Positions 1 through 7,977 of a DNA stretch of 37,384 nucleotides are shown in pieces. The stretch is from Chitinophaga pinensis (GTDB lineage: Bacteria > Bacteroidota > Bacteroidia > Flavobacteriales_D > Crocinitomicaceae). Below the pieces are notes generated by a model that was given only the letters and a program-made list of their open reading frames with translations, was not told where the DNA came from and made no database searches. Position 1 is the first letter of the stretch, and the number at the start of each line of letters is the position of its first letter. The stretch lies in contig CALPWQ020000012.1 in the NCBI GenBank assembly GCA_943327315.2, positions 1-37,384 on the forward strand, given 5' to 3'. The position numbers and the translations under genes were made by a program.

Positions 1-181
1 AGAGAGACAAGTTGAAAATCTATAATAAAGGGGGTTGGGATTTTACACGCCGTGCTGTTAACGCATGAAGATCAAATAAGTAACAATTTATCTTCAATTA
101 TTTTTGATTTAAATAATAATATACTGATTTTTAATTGTTTAACCTATATTTTGTTTTCGTATTCACGCTGTAATAATCCGT

Positions 182-1024
182 TTATTTTCGTTCATTTAAC
201 AATGCTTGACAAAATTCCCATGCACGGGCATTCAATTGTTGCGCGGTCCCATTGGTATTTCCAAAGCCTGAATTTCCTCTTATACGGTGAGAGGTATAAA
301 ACGTAACACCATTCAATAAACCCCACGCATTTTGGCCGAGATCTTTCATTTCAAGCTGAATGGACTCCATCATTTCTCGACGACGATTCCTCGAACGGCG
401 AAGTGATTCATTCTCCTGAATCGACATTTGCTCTTTCACCTGAGGATCAGGAAACATGAACTGAAGAAAGACATGTACCTCATCCTTCCCTATTGAACGA
501 TCCGATAACTCCTTTGAAAAATATATTTGCTCCCTCTTTCCCTGCTCATATTTCATGAGCACGTCATATATATCTTCGTCTGACATATCCAATCGGTGCG
601 TATGCTTAATTCTCAAGTTGTATAACTCTCTGGAAAATTGATTTTCACAACGAAACATGTAGTTTGATAGACCTAAGAAAATTTTAGATGACTGATCATG
701 TGAATTCCCAATGATTAAATAATGTTCTGCGCGTTGATTTACTAAAGATACTGGTGAACTATCCTTCAAAAAAGCCAATATGCGCTTTCCTTTCTGAAAT
801 TGTTCAAAGCCGATGCTTTTAAAATCTGAAAGTTTCTCAATCCGATCAACTAAGTTCATCAAGTCCTTGTTGTAAAATGGCTCATATATTTCTGAACACA
901 CACTAAGGATTTCTCTATTGTCGGACCGAGTTAAAGCAAAGCGATTGGATCTCTCCCCACGAACGGTTAACAACTCTTCACGATTGACCTCCCAATCGAT
1001 TTCCATTTTTAATGATTCTTTCAT
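182..1024 (-). CDS. DUF932-like protein
   Basis: Resembles the DUF932 / phage-plasmid-like protein family (TIGR03299 type), whose biochemical role is unknown; members are common on plasmids, phages and genomic islands. Visible family-like features are the segment RFALTRSDNREILSVCSEIY near the N-terminus and a basic, Arg-rich stretch RRSRNRRREMM in the C-terminal third. There is no signal peptide or membrane span, so it is probably cytoplasmic. An upstream in-frame ATG at 1060 would add 12 residues (MFYLQNINKCLA) that look unlike a natural N-terminus, so the ATG at 1024 is preferred, though not certain. It is the last gene of a minus-strand run with the ~150-residue protein and WYL regulator to its right, after a gap of about 130 bp. 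The family call is from memory of the pattern and is moderate. Confidence 0.6.
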   Translation of the reverse strand: MKESLKMEIDWEVNREELLTVRGERSNRFALTRSDNREILSVCSEIYEPFYNKDLMNLVDRIEKLSDFKSIGFEQFQKGKRILAFLKDSSPVSLVNQRAEHYLIIGNSHDQSSKIFLGLSNYMFRCENQFSRELYNLRIKHTHRLDMSDEDIYDVLMKYEQGKREQIYFSKELSDRSIGKDEVHVFLQFMFPDPQVKEQMSIQENESLRRSRNRRREMMESIQLEMKDLGQNAWGLLNGVTFYTSHRIRGNSGFGNTNGTAQQLNARAWEFCQALLNERK

Positions 1025-1153
1025 AGCTAAACATTTATTAATGTTCTGCAAATAAAACATGTCATTCGGTATATTTGATACGTAGTTAAAAAATAGTTTA
1101 CTTTTCTTTCCTACAAGCTCTCCCTAAAAAGTTTAAAAAAACCAAAATCTGAT

Positions 1154-1615
1154 TCAATATTCCCTCATTTGAATGGCTTTTTGCATATCAAGATGAATAT
1201 GGAAAAAGTCGAAATTCTCTCCAGAAACATGATGAGCGGCCATAATTTCCTCCTTATCCCCCATAAATTCGGGTTCTATGATTTCATAAATTCCATCTTC
1301 AGCTGGAATGGATTCAAAATACAGAGAGTAAAACTGCCAATCTCGGAGCGATTCGAAATAATGTTTATTCGGTGAAAAAGATATTCCCTCTGCATTTAAA
1401 AGTTTATACTGTCGCTTTCCATTCATTGCTTGCATGTACGTTTCTGGTGAAATTTGAATCCACCCACCATTTGAGTATATACTGTTGAAAGTGGAATAGC
1501 CAAAATCTACTTTTGTATATGCCGGAGTAATCGTAATCCTTAACAATGTTGGATTGTCAGATACTCCTTCATTAGGAACCTGGGAAAACAGGTATGATTT
1601 CGTTGTTTTTTTCAT
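1154..1615 (-). CDS. Uncharacterised ~150-aa protein, paralogue of 2861-3340
   Basis: Function unknown. The 153-residue protein has no signal peptide or membrane segment. It is clearly related to the product of 2861-3340: both carry a T-(V/I)-D-F-x-Y strand, the motif GGWIQ(I/M)xP, then AEGI, P-x-K, YSLYF and a final F-(D/N)-F-F-hydrophobic pattern in the same order. The start codon overlaps the stop codon of the upstream WYL regulator in an ATGA arrangement (1612-1615), which means translational coupling and co-transcription. The context (a WYL regulator between two diverging paralogues) suggests a small regulated module. The proteins may be beta-rich small-molecule or partner-binding domains, but that is inference only. 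Confidence 0.8.
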   Translation of the reverse strand: MKKTTKSYLFSQVPNEGVSDNPTLLRITITPAYTKVDFGYSTFNSIYSNGGWIQISPETYMQAMNGKRQYKLLNAEGISFSPNKHYFESLRDWQFYSLYFESIPAEDGIYEIIEPEFMGDKEEIMAAHHVSGENFDFFHIHLDMQKAIQMREY

Positions 1616-2592
1616 CGTTTAAAATTTTCGTTTACTTCAAGTCTCAACCATTCTGGCTCGACAATTCGGATTGTACTGCCGAACGATCGCAACAATCGAA
1701 TGAGTTCAAAGGACGGAATGAGATTCAATTTTATGCGTGCACGACCACTGTTTTGGACCCTTACAAATTGTTGACTTTCGTGGATAGGGTATGATCTAAA
1801 ATAAGCCAATTCTTGAGGCGAAATATCAATCAATATACTCTGTATGTCTTGATTTTCAATTGGATAAATTCCATAAATATTCTGGAAGTAAGACACTGCA
1901 TCTGGCCCTTGTTCACCGCGAAAATCACCTTGCACACATACAGGGTCATGGATTCGATCAAATCCAAAGGTTCGTATTTCATTGTGTTCTTCCGAAAAAG
2001 CGACGACGTACCATCGATTGTCAAATTCCTTGAGTAACATCGGGTGTATGATGCGTGAAGTAAATTTATGTTTGCTGTATGAATAGTGAACGATGGATAC
2101 CGGAATTCGATCTTTGATGGCACGGAAGAACAGGTCAAAATGCTGAAATCCGCGAAAATCCTTGGCCGCATCTGTTTGAATGAATTGACGTTTAAAATTT
2201 CCTTGGGGGAATTTTTCGCGGTACGCAGTCAGTACTTTTTCCATCGCATGTTCAAATTGTCCACTCACGCGTGAACTGCCAATACTTTGAATCAGCTCAA
2301 TGGCATTTTTAATGCTGTTGATGTCTTGTTCCATTAAGCCCACACCATCAAAACGATAGGTGTCATCTGTATATTCATACACCCGCTTGCTCCGACAATA
2401 ATCGATAGGGGCATGAAAGGAATAACGCATGTTTTTTATATCCTTCACGACGGTGTCCAATGAAGGTTCTTGTTCAGTTTCTTTCGCGCAGGCCTGGATA
2501 AGGTCTTGAATGGTAGGCAATGGCTTTTGCCTATTTCGGAGCCGAGCATCGATGGCTTTGTAGCGGAGATAAGGATTTTTTGTGACTGGCAT
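1612..2592 (-). CDS. WYL-domain transcriptional regulator
   Basis: A 326-residue DNA-binding regulator of the WYL type. Residues 1-110 form an N-terminal helix-turn-helix region of the kind seen in Bacteroidota WYL proteins (start MPVTKNPYLRYKAIDARLRN). The middle holds the WYL domain, with a strand-rich segment IPVSIVHYSY, the pattern HPMLLKEFDNRWYVVAF, and the conserved RTFGFDRI. WYL domains sense nucleic acids or nucleotides and often regulate defence or DNA-repair loci. The gene is translationally coupled to the ~150-residue protein downstream (4-bp overlap) and diverges from its paralogue at 2861. The 268-bp divergent spacer probably holds both promoters and an autoregulatory operator. 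Confidence 0.88.
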   Translation of the reverse strand: MPVTKNPYLRYKAIDARLRNRQKPLPTIQDLIQACAKETEQEPSLDTVVKDIKNMRYSFHAPIDYCRSKRVYEYTDDTYRFDGVGLMEQDINSIKNAIELIQSIGSSRVSGQFEHAMEKVLTAYREKFPQGNFKRQFIQTDAAKDFRGFQHFDLFFRAIKDRIPVSIVHYSYSKHKFTSRIIHPMLLKEFDNRWYVVAFSEEHNEIRTFGFDRIHDPVCVQGDFRGEQGPDAVSYFQNIYGIYPIENQDIQSILIDISPQELAYFRSYPIHESQQFVRVQNSGRARIKLNLIPSFELIRLLRSFGSTIRIVEPEWLRLEVNENFKR

Positions 2593-2860
2593 AGTTTGCG
2601 TGTTAAGAGTTCATCAACAATTCAGCTGTTAGATTGCAAACATACAGCTAAATTATTCAATAACGTATATTACATACCGAATTGTGAATAACTTATTTCT
2701 AGCGAGTTACGAATAATTTATTTTACTACTGATTATAAATACGTAGTGGCTGTGTTTCTTTGTCACAATTCTTAGTGCCGGATGTTATGCCCTCGGAAAA
2801 GGAACGTACAAGCTTGGATACGGATAGAAAATTACATTGTAACCAAAAACCAATACATAA
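2593..2860. other. Divergent intergenic region between WYL regulator and paralogue gene
   Basis: A 268-bp AT-rich spacer between divergently oriented genes. It holds a TAnnTTTG-like element for the leftward gene and a separated dyad TTATTCA ... TGAATAA near 2653-2692. No RNA gene or further ORF with plausible coding character was seen. Confidence 0.5.
2637..2644 (-). promoter_or_regulatory. Possible Bacteroidota -7 promoter element
   Basis: On the minus strand the sequence reads TATGTTTG, a full match to the Bacteroidota -7 consensus TAnnTTTG, 45 nt upstream of the WYL regulator start. The best upstream TTG (minus strand, 2660-2658) is only about 13 nt away, shorter than the usual -33/-7 spacing, so the promoter call is weak. 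A 7-bp dyad TTATTCA/TGAATAA lies further upstream in the same spacer and could be an operator. Confidence 0.3.
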
Positions 2861-3340
2861 ATGAACACAAAAACAGTTACCCCGGAAAAAGAAGAGTTGG
2901 AAACACTCACTCCAAAGAAAAAACCTCAAATCATCAAGCGACCAGTAATTGAAGAGGGACCAGATTCAGATGTTGCCATCAGCGAAATTGAAATCAATGA
3001 TGAGCTCACCCGAATTGATTTCTTTTACATTTCATCGAGAATTTACATCAAAGGAGGATGGATTCAAATGCACCCATCGTGCTACATTCGTCCTCACGGC
3101 ACCGACTTAAAACTGAAAATGATCAAGGCCGAAGGGATTCCTATTGCACCGACAAAGTTCCACTTCCAATGTCAAGGACAGGCGCACAGTTACTCCCTCT
3201 ATTTCCCCGCTCTGCCCAAAGGAACGACAATGATTGATGTCATTGAGCGCGACGGTAATTTTCCAGATGACTTCAACTTTTTTTCTGTGAGCGTGCGCGA
3301 AAACCTTCCCATAGAAATCCGTTTTATTCGCGAAAACTAA
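2861..3340 (+). CDS. Uncharacterised ~159-aa protein, paralogue of 1154-1615
   Basis: Function unknown. It shares the TRIDFFYIS, GGWIQMHP, KAEGIPIAP, YSLYFPALP and FNFFSVSV segments with the 153-residue protein at 1154-1615, so the two derive from one family. It has a charged N-terminal extension of about 40 residues rich in Lys, Glu and Pro (probably disordered) that the paralogue lacks. No signal peptide or membrane span is visible. It is followed after 6 bp by the coiled-coil/UVR-like gene, so the two are probably one transcript ending at the terminator near 3798-3840. Confidence 0.82.
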   Translation: MNTKTVTPEKEELETLTPKKKPQIIKRPVIEEGPDSDVAISEIEINDELTRIDFFYISSRIYIKGGWIQMHPSCYIRPHGTDLKLKMIKAEGIPIAPTKFHFQCQGQAHSYSLYFPALPKGTTMIDVIERDGNFPDDFNFFSVSVRENLPIEIRFIREN

Positions 3341-3346
3341 GCAACC

Positions 3347-3796
3347 ATGAATCTAGACCAAATGCACTATGATATTCTTCGCTTGAAACTAAAGAAGGCA
3401 GAGATTGTGCTCGAAAAAAATGAAGTGATAAAATGTCAACAGTATGAAAAGGCTGCAGACATCAGGGATAAGGAAAGGAAGATCATGGATGATTTAGCCA
3501 TCATCCAAGCAAAACTGATGCATTACGACAATTCACTTGCATTGAATGGAGTTAACTTCAGATTCAAACAAGCGATACGGAATCTAATGACCGAGTTTCA
3601 TTCAGTTGATCAAAGTTTTGCCAGGGAAAGTTTAAATCAGACAGAACTGCGTATTTCTGAGTTAAAAAAAGATCGTCAAGTACACCTGTCCGCACAGGAC
3701 AAAGAATTGGCAGAGCCCCTGATTATAGAACTGAATGAGCAATTCAAACTTCGCAGTGCAATTCAGAACTACCTACAACCTCGCCCAAATATCTAA
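3347..3796 (+). CDS. Coiled-coil protein with UVR-like motif
   Basis: A 149-residue, highly charged helical protein. The segment QYEKAADIRDKERKI (about residues 30-45) matches the UVR motif of UvrB/UvrC and related proteins, which mediates protein-protein contacts; the rest is predicted coiled coil with a Gln/Glu/Lys-rich pattern. It is too small to be UvrB or UvrC, and no nuclease or ATPase motif is visible, so it is probably an adaptor. It lies 6 bp downstream of the paralogue gene and is closed by a strong terminator. A short helical protein with a chance UVR-like match is the alternative. Confidence 0.75.
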   Translation: MNLDQMHYDILRLKLKKAEIVLEKNEVIKCQQYEKAADIRDKERKIMDDLAIIQAKLMHYDNSLALNGVNFRFKQAIRNLMTEFHSVDQSFARESLNQTELRISELKKDRQVHLSAQDKELAEPLIIELNEQFKLRSAIQNYLQPRPNI

Positions 3797-3797
3797 G

Positions 3798-3840
3798 AAA
3801 ATTCTGTGGTAAACCTTTAAATTGCCACAGAATTTTTTAT
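3798..3840. terminator. Rho-independent terminator, probably bidirectional
   Basis: A perfect 12-bp stem, AAAATTCTGTGG (3798-3809) with CCACAGAATTTT (3825-3836), has a 15-nt loop and a T-rich tail on the plus strand and an A-rich 5' flank (T-rich on the minus strand). It sits between convergent genes and can serve both. Confidence 0.9.
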
Positions 3841-3864
3841 TTAAAAAAAAGGTTCTACTTTCTT

Positions 3865-4710
3865 TCACTGCATGATTTCGGTGATTTCATCTTTCAAACC
3901 AAGTACAAATCGGTCGATTGGAATTCGACTATTCACCTCCATTTTCAATTCGTAGCGGTCCGAATTTATCGATTTAGTCAAATGCGGTCCACACAATGGA
4001 TACTCCTCTTTTAAAAGTAAATAGGCCCTTAATGACAGTTCAAAATGCAAGGCATAAACCGTATCCGTTGGACCAAAACCAAAAGCATCAGGTTTTGTTA
4101 AGGTATGTTTTCCTTCGTGCATCCACGACACATCCAAAATTTCAACATTCGTGATGCGCTCGATGTTGAAGTACTTATTTTCACCAGAAGCCGGCTCATA
4201 CGCCAGCAATGATCGGTAATTTTCAGTAAATGCAAATGGTTCTAAATACCGGTCTGAAATTTTCTGGCTATTCAATGAATGATAATTCTTAAGCACCACT
4301 TGTCGACGTGATTCAATGGCTTCACACAATAGCTCAACGATGCGACCAAGATGCGCTTTCAGGAGGTGACTAGAAACAAGTGTTGTTTCCGACGACAAGT
4401 AAATTTTCTTTAAGACAGCATCTTTCAGGGGATGATTCTTTGCATAATTCAATACCATTTTTCGGATCAAGTCGGATTCTTCTTTGGTAAATATTACACC
4501 ACCTTCACCTTCACTCGCAGGAATTGAATACCGATTAAACGTATCTCGCTGCAATTCAAATCCCAATTCCTTCAACAAATCAAAATATCGATATACCGTT
4601 CGGTCCGTCGTTTCGATGATACCCCCTAGTTGACGAATTGATTTTGCTGGCTCTTGTTTCAATAATGAAATCAGTTGCAAAACACGCAAGATTTTATGTT
4701 GATTGAGCAT
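3865..4710 (-). CDS. WYL-domain transcriptional regulator (second copy)
   Basis: A 281-residue regulator. Residues 1-65 are a DeoR/HTH_11-type winged helix (KILRVLQLISLL ... SIRQLGGIIETTDRTVYRYFDLLKELGF). Residues 130-220 are a WYL domain with VVLKNYHSLNSQ, YLEPFAFTENYRSLLAYEP and FNIERITNVEIL, and a C-terminal WCX-like region follows. It is only distantly similar to the regulator at 1612-2592 and has the more usual domain arrangement. It is convergent with the coiled-coil gene and divergent from the malic enzyme gene across a 266-bp spacer. Its target is unknown; self-regulation from the spacer is the simplest guess. Confidence 0.88.
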   Translation of the reverse strand: MLNQHKILRVLQLISLLKQEPAKSIRQLGGIIETTDRTVYRYFDLLKELGFELQRDTFNRYSIPASEGEGGVIFTKEESDLIRKMVLNYAKNHPLKDAVLKKIYLSSETTLVSSHLLKAHLGRIVELLCEAIESRRQVVLKNYHSLNSQKISDRYLEPFAFTENYRSLLAYEPASGENKYFNIERITNVEILDVSWMHEGKHTLTKPDAFGFGPTDTVYALHFELSLRAYLLLKEEYPLCGPHLTKSINSDRYELKMEVNSRIPIDRFVLGLKDEITEIMQ

Positions 4711-4976
4711 TTAGGGATTTTTTTGACGTGCAAATAAAGTTCAAAATGCTGTTAATGAACAAGTTTATGACCCTATTTGTCAAGATTCTTTCATTAAATG
4801 AGTGTAATTACCTATTAAACGAGGTTTTCCAGTGAATTTAACATGCAAAAGCAAAATTTAATCGGTGTAAAATGCTATCCCCATAAACGGTCCTTTTCTC
4901 TTTTTAAAATTCTTCATTTTTCACTCTTCACTCTTAATTTTAAACGTTTATCCTTAGTTTTACCCAAAATGTTTTC
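4711..4976. other. Divergent intergenic region upstream of malic enzyme
   Basis: A 266-bp AT-rich spacer holding the upstream regions of the WYL regulator and the malic enzyme. A TAGTTTTA element at 4955-4962 resembles a -7 box but sits very close to the malic enzyme start and has no convincing -33 partner. Short ORFs here do not look coding. Confidence 0.4.
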
Positions 4977-6581
4977 ATGGACAACAATCTACATTGGCTC
5001 AAGCACAACAAGTTCAACAAATCAACTGCCTTTACCCACGATGAACGAGATGAAAAAGCCATTCGTGGACTTCTTCCTTACGCTGTTTCAACGCAAATGG
5101 TTCAGGTAAAAAGAGTTCTCCGAAATCTAAGAAAGAAAACCTCGAACATTGATAAGTACTCTTATTTATCTGCTTTGCAAAGCAGGAATGAACGCTTGTT
5201 TTACCGTGTGTTGATTGAAAATATTGAAGAACTTCTTCCCATTGTGTATACACCAACCGTTGGAGAGGCTTGTCGCGAATATTCTCATTTGTTTTCTGAA
5301 ACAAAAGGGTTTTACATTACCCCTGATGACCGCGGAATGATTTCGAAAATCTTAAAAAACTGGCCGGAAGAAGACATTCGAGTAATTGTTGTTACGGATG
5401 GTCAACGTATCTTAGGATTAGGAGATCTTGGAGCAAATGGCATGGGCATTCCGATTGGAAAATTGATGTTGTATTCAGCTTGTGCAGGCATTGATCCTGC
5501 TCAATGTTTGCCCGTAATGATTGATATTGGAACAAACAACCAACAACTTTTGGATGATCCATTTTATCTTGGCTATCCGCATAAGCGAATTGAAGGATCG
5601 GCCTATTTTGAATTGGTCGATGAGTTCATTTTGAGCGTACAACAGCTATACCCCAAGGCCATGATTCAGTTTGAGGATTTCCTAACTCCGAACGCGTATG
5701 GATTACTAAAAACCTATAAAAACAAAGTGCTTTGTTTTAATGATGATATCCAAGGTACAGCTTCCGTTGCTTTGGCAGGTATTTACGCATCAACTCGAAT
5801 AACAAAAAAATCATTTTCAACACTAACAATTATGTTCCTTGGCGCAGGATCCGCCGCTACTGGAATTGCAGATTTAATAGCTTATGCCCTCGAAAAGGAG
5901 GGGTTGAATCCTAAAGATGCGCGTCAACACCTTTGGTTTGTGGACGTCAATGGCTTGGTGGTTGCGGATCGAACAGACCTTCTCGAGCACAATTTACCCT
6001 ACGCACACGAACACGAAAAATTGACCTTTGTAGAAGCAATTAAATCCATAAAGCCAGACATTCTCATTGGTGCTACTGGTGCGGCTGGAACCTTTACTCA
6101 AGAGGTGATTGAAACCATGTCGCAAATCAATGAGCGCCCTGTAATCTTCGCACTTTCAAATCCAACTGCCAATGCAGAATGCACCGCTGAACAGGCCTAC
6201 ACCTGGAGTCAAGGAAATGCCGTATTCGTTAGTGGAAGCCCCTTTGACATTGTACAACTGAATGGAAAATCTTATGATCCTGGACAAGGAAACAATGCCT
6301 ACATTTTCCCTGGCTTAGGGCTTGGTGTTACAGCGTGTGCAGCAACCTTTATCCCAGATGAGTTCTTCCTTACCGCCGCTCAAACCTTGGCTGATTTAGT
6401 CACAGAAGAAGATTTACATCATGGCTCACTCTACCCACCTATTCGCGACATTCGAGATGTATCGCTTCAAATCGCGGAATCAGTTGCCGAAAAAGCCTAT
6501 GAAATGAACTTGGCCAAGGCACCTCGTAAGGGATCTATCAGAGGAATGATTGAAGCACTTTTGTATGATCCTTATTATTGA
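4977..6581 (+). CDS. maeA: NAD-dependent malic enzyme
   Basis: Oxidatively decarboxylates L-malate to pyruvate with NAD(P) reduction in the cytoplasm, linking the TCA cycle to pyruvate. At 534 residues it fits the large SfcA/MaeA-type malic enzymes rather than the shorter MaeB fusion family. Diagnostic motifs are LLPIVYTPTVGEACREY (87-103), TDGQRILGLGDLG (140-152), the metal-binding region QFEDF (231-235) followed by CFNDDIQGTA (253-262), and the dinucleotide fold FLGAGSAATGIADL (287-300). The start at 4977 gives MDNNLHWLKH; no good Shine-Dalgarno is visible, as is usual for the phylum. NAD is preferred over NADP by family resemblance only. It appears monocistronic, followed by repeat DNA. 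Confidence 0.96.
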   Translation: MDNNLHWLKHNKFNKSTAFTHDERDEKAIRGLLPYAVSTQMVQVKRVLRNLRKKTSNIDKYSYLSALQSRNERLFYRVLIENIEELLPIVYTPTVGEACREYSHLFSETKGFYITPDDRGMISKILKNWPEEDIRVIVVTDGQRILGLGDLGANGMGIPIGKLMLYSACAGIDPAQCLPVMIDIGTNNQQLLDDPFYLGYPHKRIEGSAYFELVDEFILSVQQLYPKAMIQFEDFLTPNAYGLLKTYKNKVLCFNDDIQGTASVALAGIYASTRITKKSFSTLTIMFLGAGSAATGIADLIAYALEKEGLNPKDARQHLWFVDVNGLVVADRTDLLEHNLPYAHEHEKLTFVEAIKSIKPDILIGATGAAGTFTQEVIETMSQINERPVIFALSNPTANAECTAEQAYTWSQGNAVFVSGSPFDIVQLNGKSYDPGQGNNAYIFPGLGLGVTACAATFIPDEFFLTAAQTLADLVTEEDLHHGSLYPPIRDIRDVSLQIAESVAEKAYEMNLAKAPRKGSIRGMIEALLYDPYY

Positions 6582-6589
6582 TTGGAGAC

Positions 6590-6730
6590 TTCAAGATGTT
6601 AAGATGTTAAGACATTAAGATTTCAAGACATCAAGACAAGGGACATCAAGACAAGGGACAAAGGCTCAACCATGCTTCGGTGGCTGAGCACTCGAAGTTT
6701 TAAAGACAAGGGACAATAGACAAGGGACTC
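6590..6730 (+). repeat. Degenerate 7-8-nt tandem repeats
   Basis: After the malic enzyme stop codon come octad-like units based on AAGATGTT / AAGACATC, then heptad-like AAGGGAC / ACAAGGGAC units. The same words recur at 34485-34645. Two CTTCGGTGGCTGAG-like words (near 6676 and 6739) precede the 24-bp array. Confidence 0.7.
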
Positions 6731-6766
6731 AATCATGCTTCGGTGGCTCCTCCTCGGCGGACAAGT

Positions 6767-6880
6767 GAGGCACTCGAAGCACTGGTGGCTGAGGCACTCG
6801 AAGCACTGGTGGCTGAGGCACTCGAAGCACTGGTGGCTGAGGCACTCGAAGCACTGGTGGCTGAGGCACTCGAAGCCACC
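6767..6880 (+). repeat. 24-bp tandem repeat array (4 full copies plus a partial)
   Basis: The unit GAGGCACTCGAAGCACTGGT followed by GGCT repeats exactly at 6767-6790, 6791-6814, 6815-6838 and 6839-6862, with a partial fifth copy diverging to GCCACC by 6880. The last copy forms a hairpin, GGTGGC (6856-6861) with GCCACC (6875-6880), that touches the stop codon of the reverse transcriptase gene. The array also reads as a small repetitive ORF (...HSKHWWLR...), which is not taken as a gene. There are no spacers, so it is not CRISPR. Confidence 0.92.
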
Positions 6881-7959
6881 TACATTAATTCATGCATTTT
6901 TTCCTGAAACCGAAGAAAAATTGGATCATCCTTGCCACGCACCTGTCCGATAAAAGAGATGTATCCCCGTAAACGATTTAAAAAAACATGTTGGTCATTT
7001 TCACGCACAACAGGAGTGTTTTTGAAATGATTCGCAGCCGCAGCTGTTCTGCCATTTCTTTCGAGATCAAATAGCATCGCTCTTACTTGGCGGATTTGTT
7101 TTCGTTTTACATTTGCCTTCGTATTCACGACAATTCCCGTCACTTCTTTTCTTTTCCCTAAACCTTTTTGACGTATTTTTTTTTCATTTATGACAAAACA
7201 ATTAAACTCAACAATCGAACGAATTTGAGCGATTTCCTCTTGACGAAATGGAACATCAGCCGAGAAAGTGAGATCGTCCGCATAACGGGTGTAGGTCCAA
7301 GTCCTATCTGCTGAAATGCCTCTCATCGCCTCGTCCATTTGCGCGCAAATAAAGTTGGTAATGATGGGTGAAGTGGGCGCACCTTGGGGTAAATGTCCTT
7401 GATATGTTGTTAACAAGGTCAATACTGTCGCTGTCTGGTCATTAAATCTGAAACGCTCAGAAAGGAAGATTTCTTTGACACGTTGTGCACGAATGGACGA
7501 AAAAAAATCTTTTAAATCAATGTTGAGCACATACGGTTTACCGACATGTGGCATTGCATTTTGAACGATTGGCGATGCTGGGGTTCTGTTGTCCTCGTTG
7601 ATGACAAATCCAAATACCGCCGGATTGGGATTGCACATGTACAAGGACTGAAGCCCATGATTCAATGCACGTTGAACCTTCATCAAGCGAGGCTCTGGCG
7701 CTTCTATAGACCTCAAGCCACCGCGTTTCTTTGCAATGGAAAAACTTTTGTATTTGGGAGAGTTGATCAATTGCTCGAGCACTGCGCGTGGCAGCTGAAA
7801 ATACGCGCACACGTCTTGAGCATTTTCCATAGAAAGCATCAGTCCAGCAGAAATCATGTGTTTTGTCACCCCTGGAAATAATTTAATTCTCAAGCTGTGC
7901 AAGCGCAGTGTTTGTTTTAATTCCGGACGCTGCTGTGCCACAAATTCGTACAATGTCAT
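6880..7959 (-). CDS. Retron-type reverse transcriptase
   Basis: Reverse-transcribes part of its cognate ncRNA into branched msDNA. The 359-residue protein carries both retron hallmarks: the region-X NAxxH motif as NAMPH (134-138) and the region-Y VTG motif (273-275, EVTGIVVN). Other RT blocks are NIDLKDFF with the first catalytic Asp at 148, LPQGAPTSP (190-198) and catalytic YADD (226-229). About 70 N-terminal residues precede the RT fold and a short thumb follows; there is no fused effector domain. The ATG at 7959 lies 18 nt after the end of the predicted msr-msd RNA on the same strand. The gene is the last of the minus-strand series SLOG, DnaB-like, ncRNA, RT. Retrons with this layout generally act in anti-phage defence together with an accessory protein; the defence role here is inferred. 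Confidence 0.96.
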   Translation of the reverse strand: MTLYEFVAQQRPELKQTLRLHSLRIKLFPGVTKHMISAGLMLSMENAQDVCAYFQLPRAVLEQLINSPKYKSFSIAKKRGGLRSIEAPEPRLMKVQRALNHGLQSLYMCNPNPAVFGFVINEDNRTPASPIVQNAMPHVGKPYVLNIDLKDFFSSIRAQRVKEIFLSERFRFNDQTATVLTLLTTYQGHLPQGAPTSPIITNFICAQMDEAMRGISADRTWTYTRYADDLTFSADVPFRQEEIAQIRSIVEFNCFVINEKKIRQKGLGKRKEVTGIVVNTKANVKRKQIRQVRAMLFDLERNGRTAAAANHFKNTPVVRENDQHVFLNRLRGYISFIGQVRGKDDPIFLRFQEKMHELM

Positions 7960-7977
7960 GTGCTTTTTATTTAAAAA

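Noticed and set aside
52-306. 84-codon plus-strand ORF at the window start
   Set aside because: It overlaps the 3' end of the DUF932-like gene on the other strand and has no recognisable features.
6767-6880. Possible CRISPR array
   Set aside because: The 24-bp copies are contiguous with no variable spacers, and no cas gene is in the window.
6735-6953. 72-codon plus-strand ORF over the 24-bp repeats
   Set aside because: The protein is only the translated repeat (HSKHWWLR units) and runs antisense into the RT 3' end; there is no start context or family likeness.
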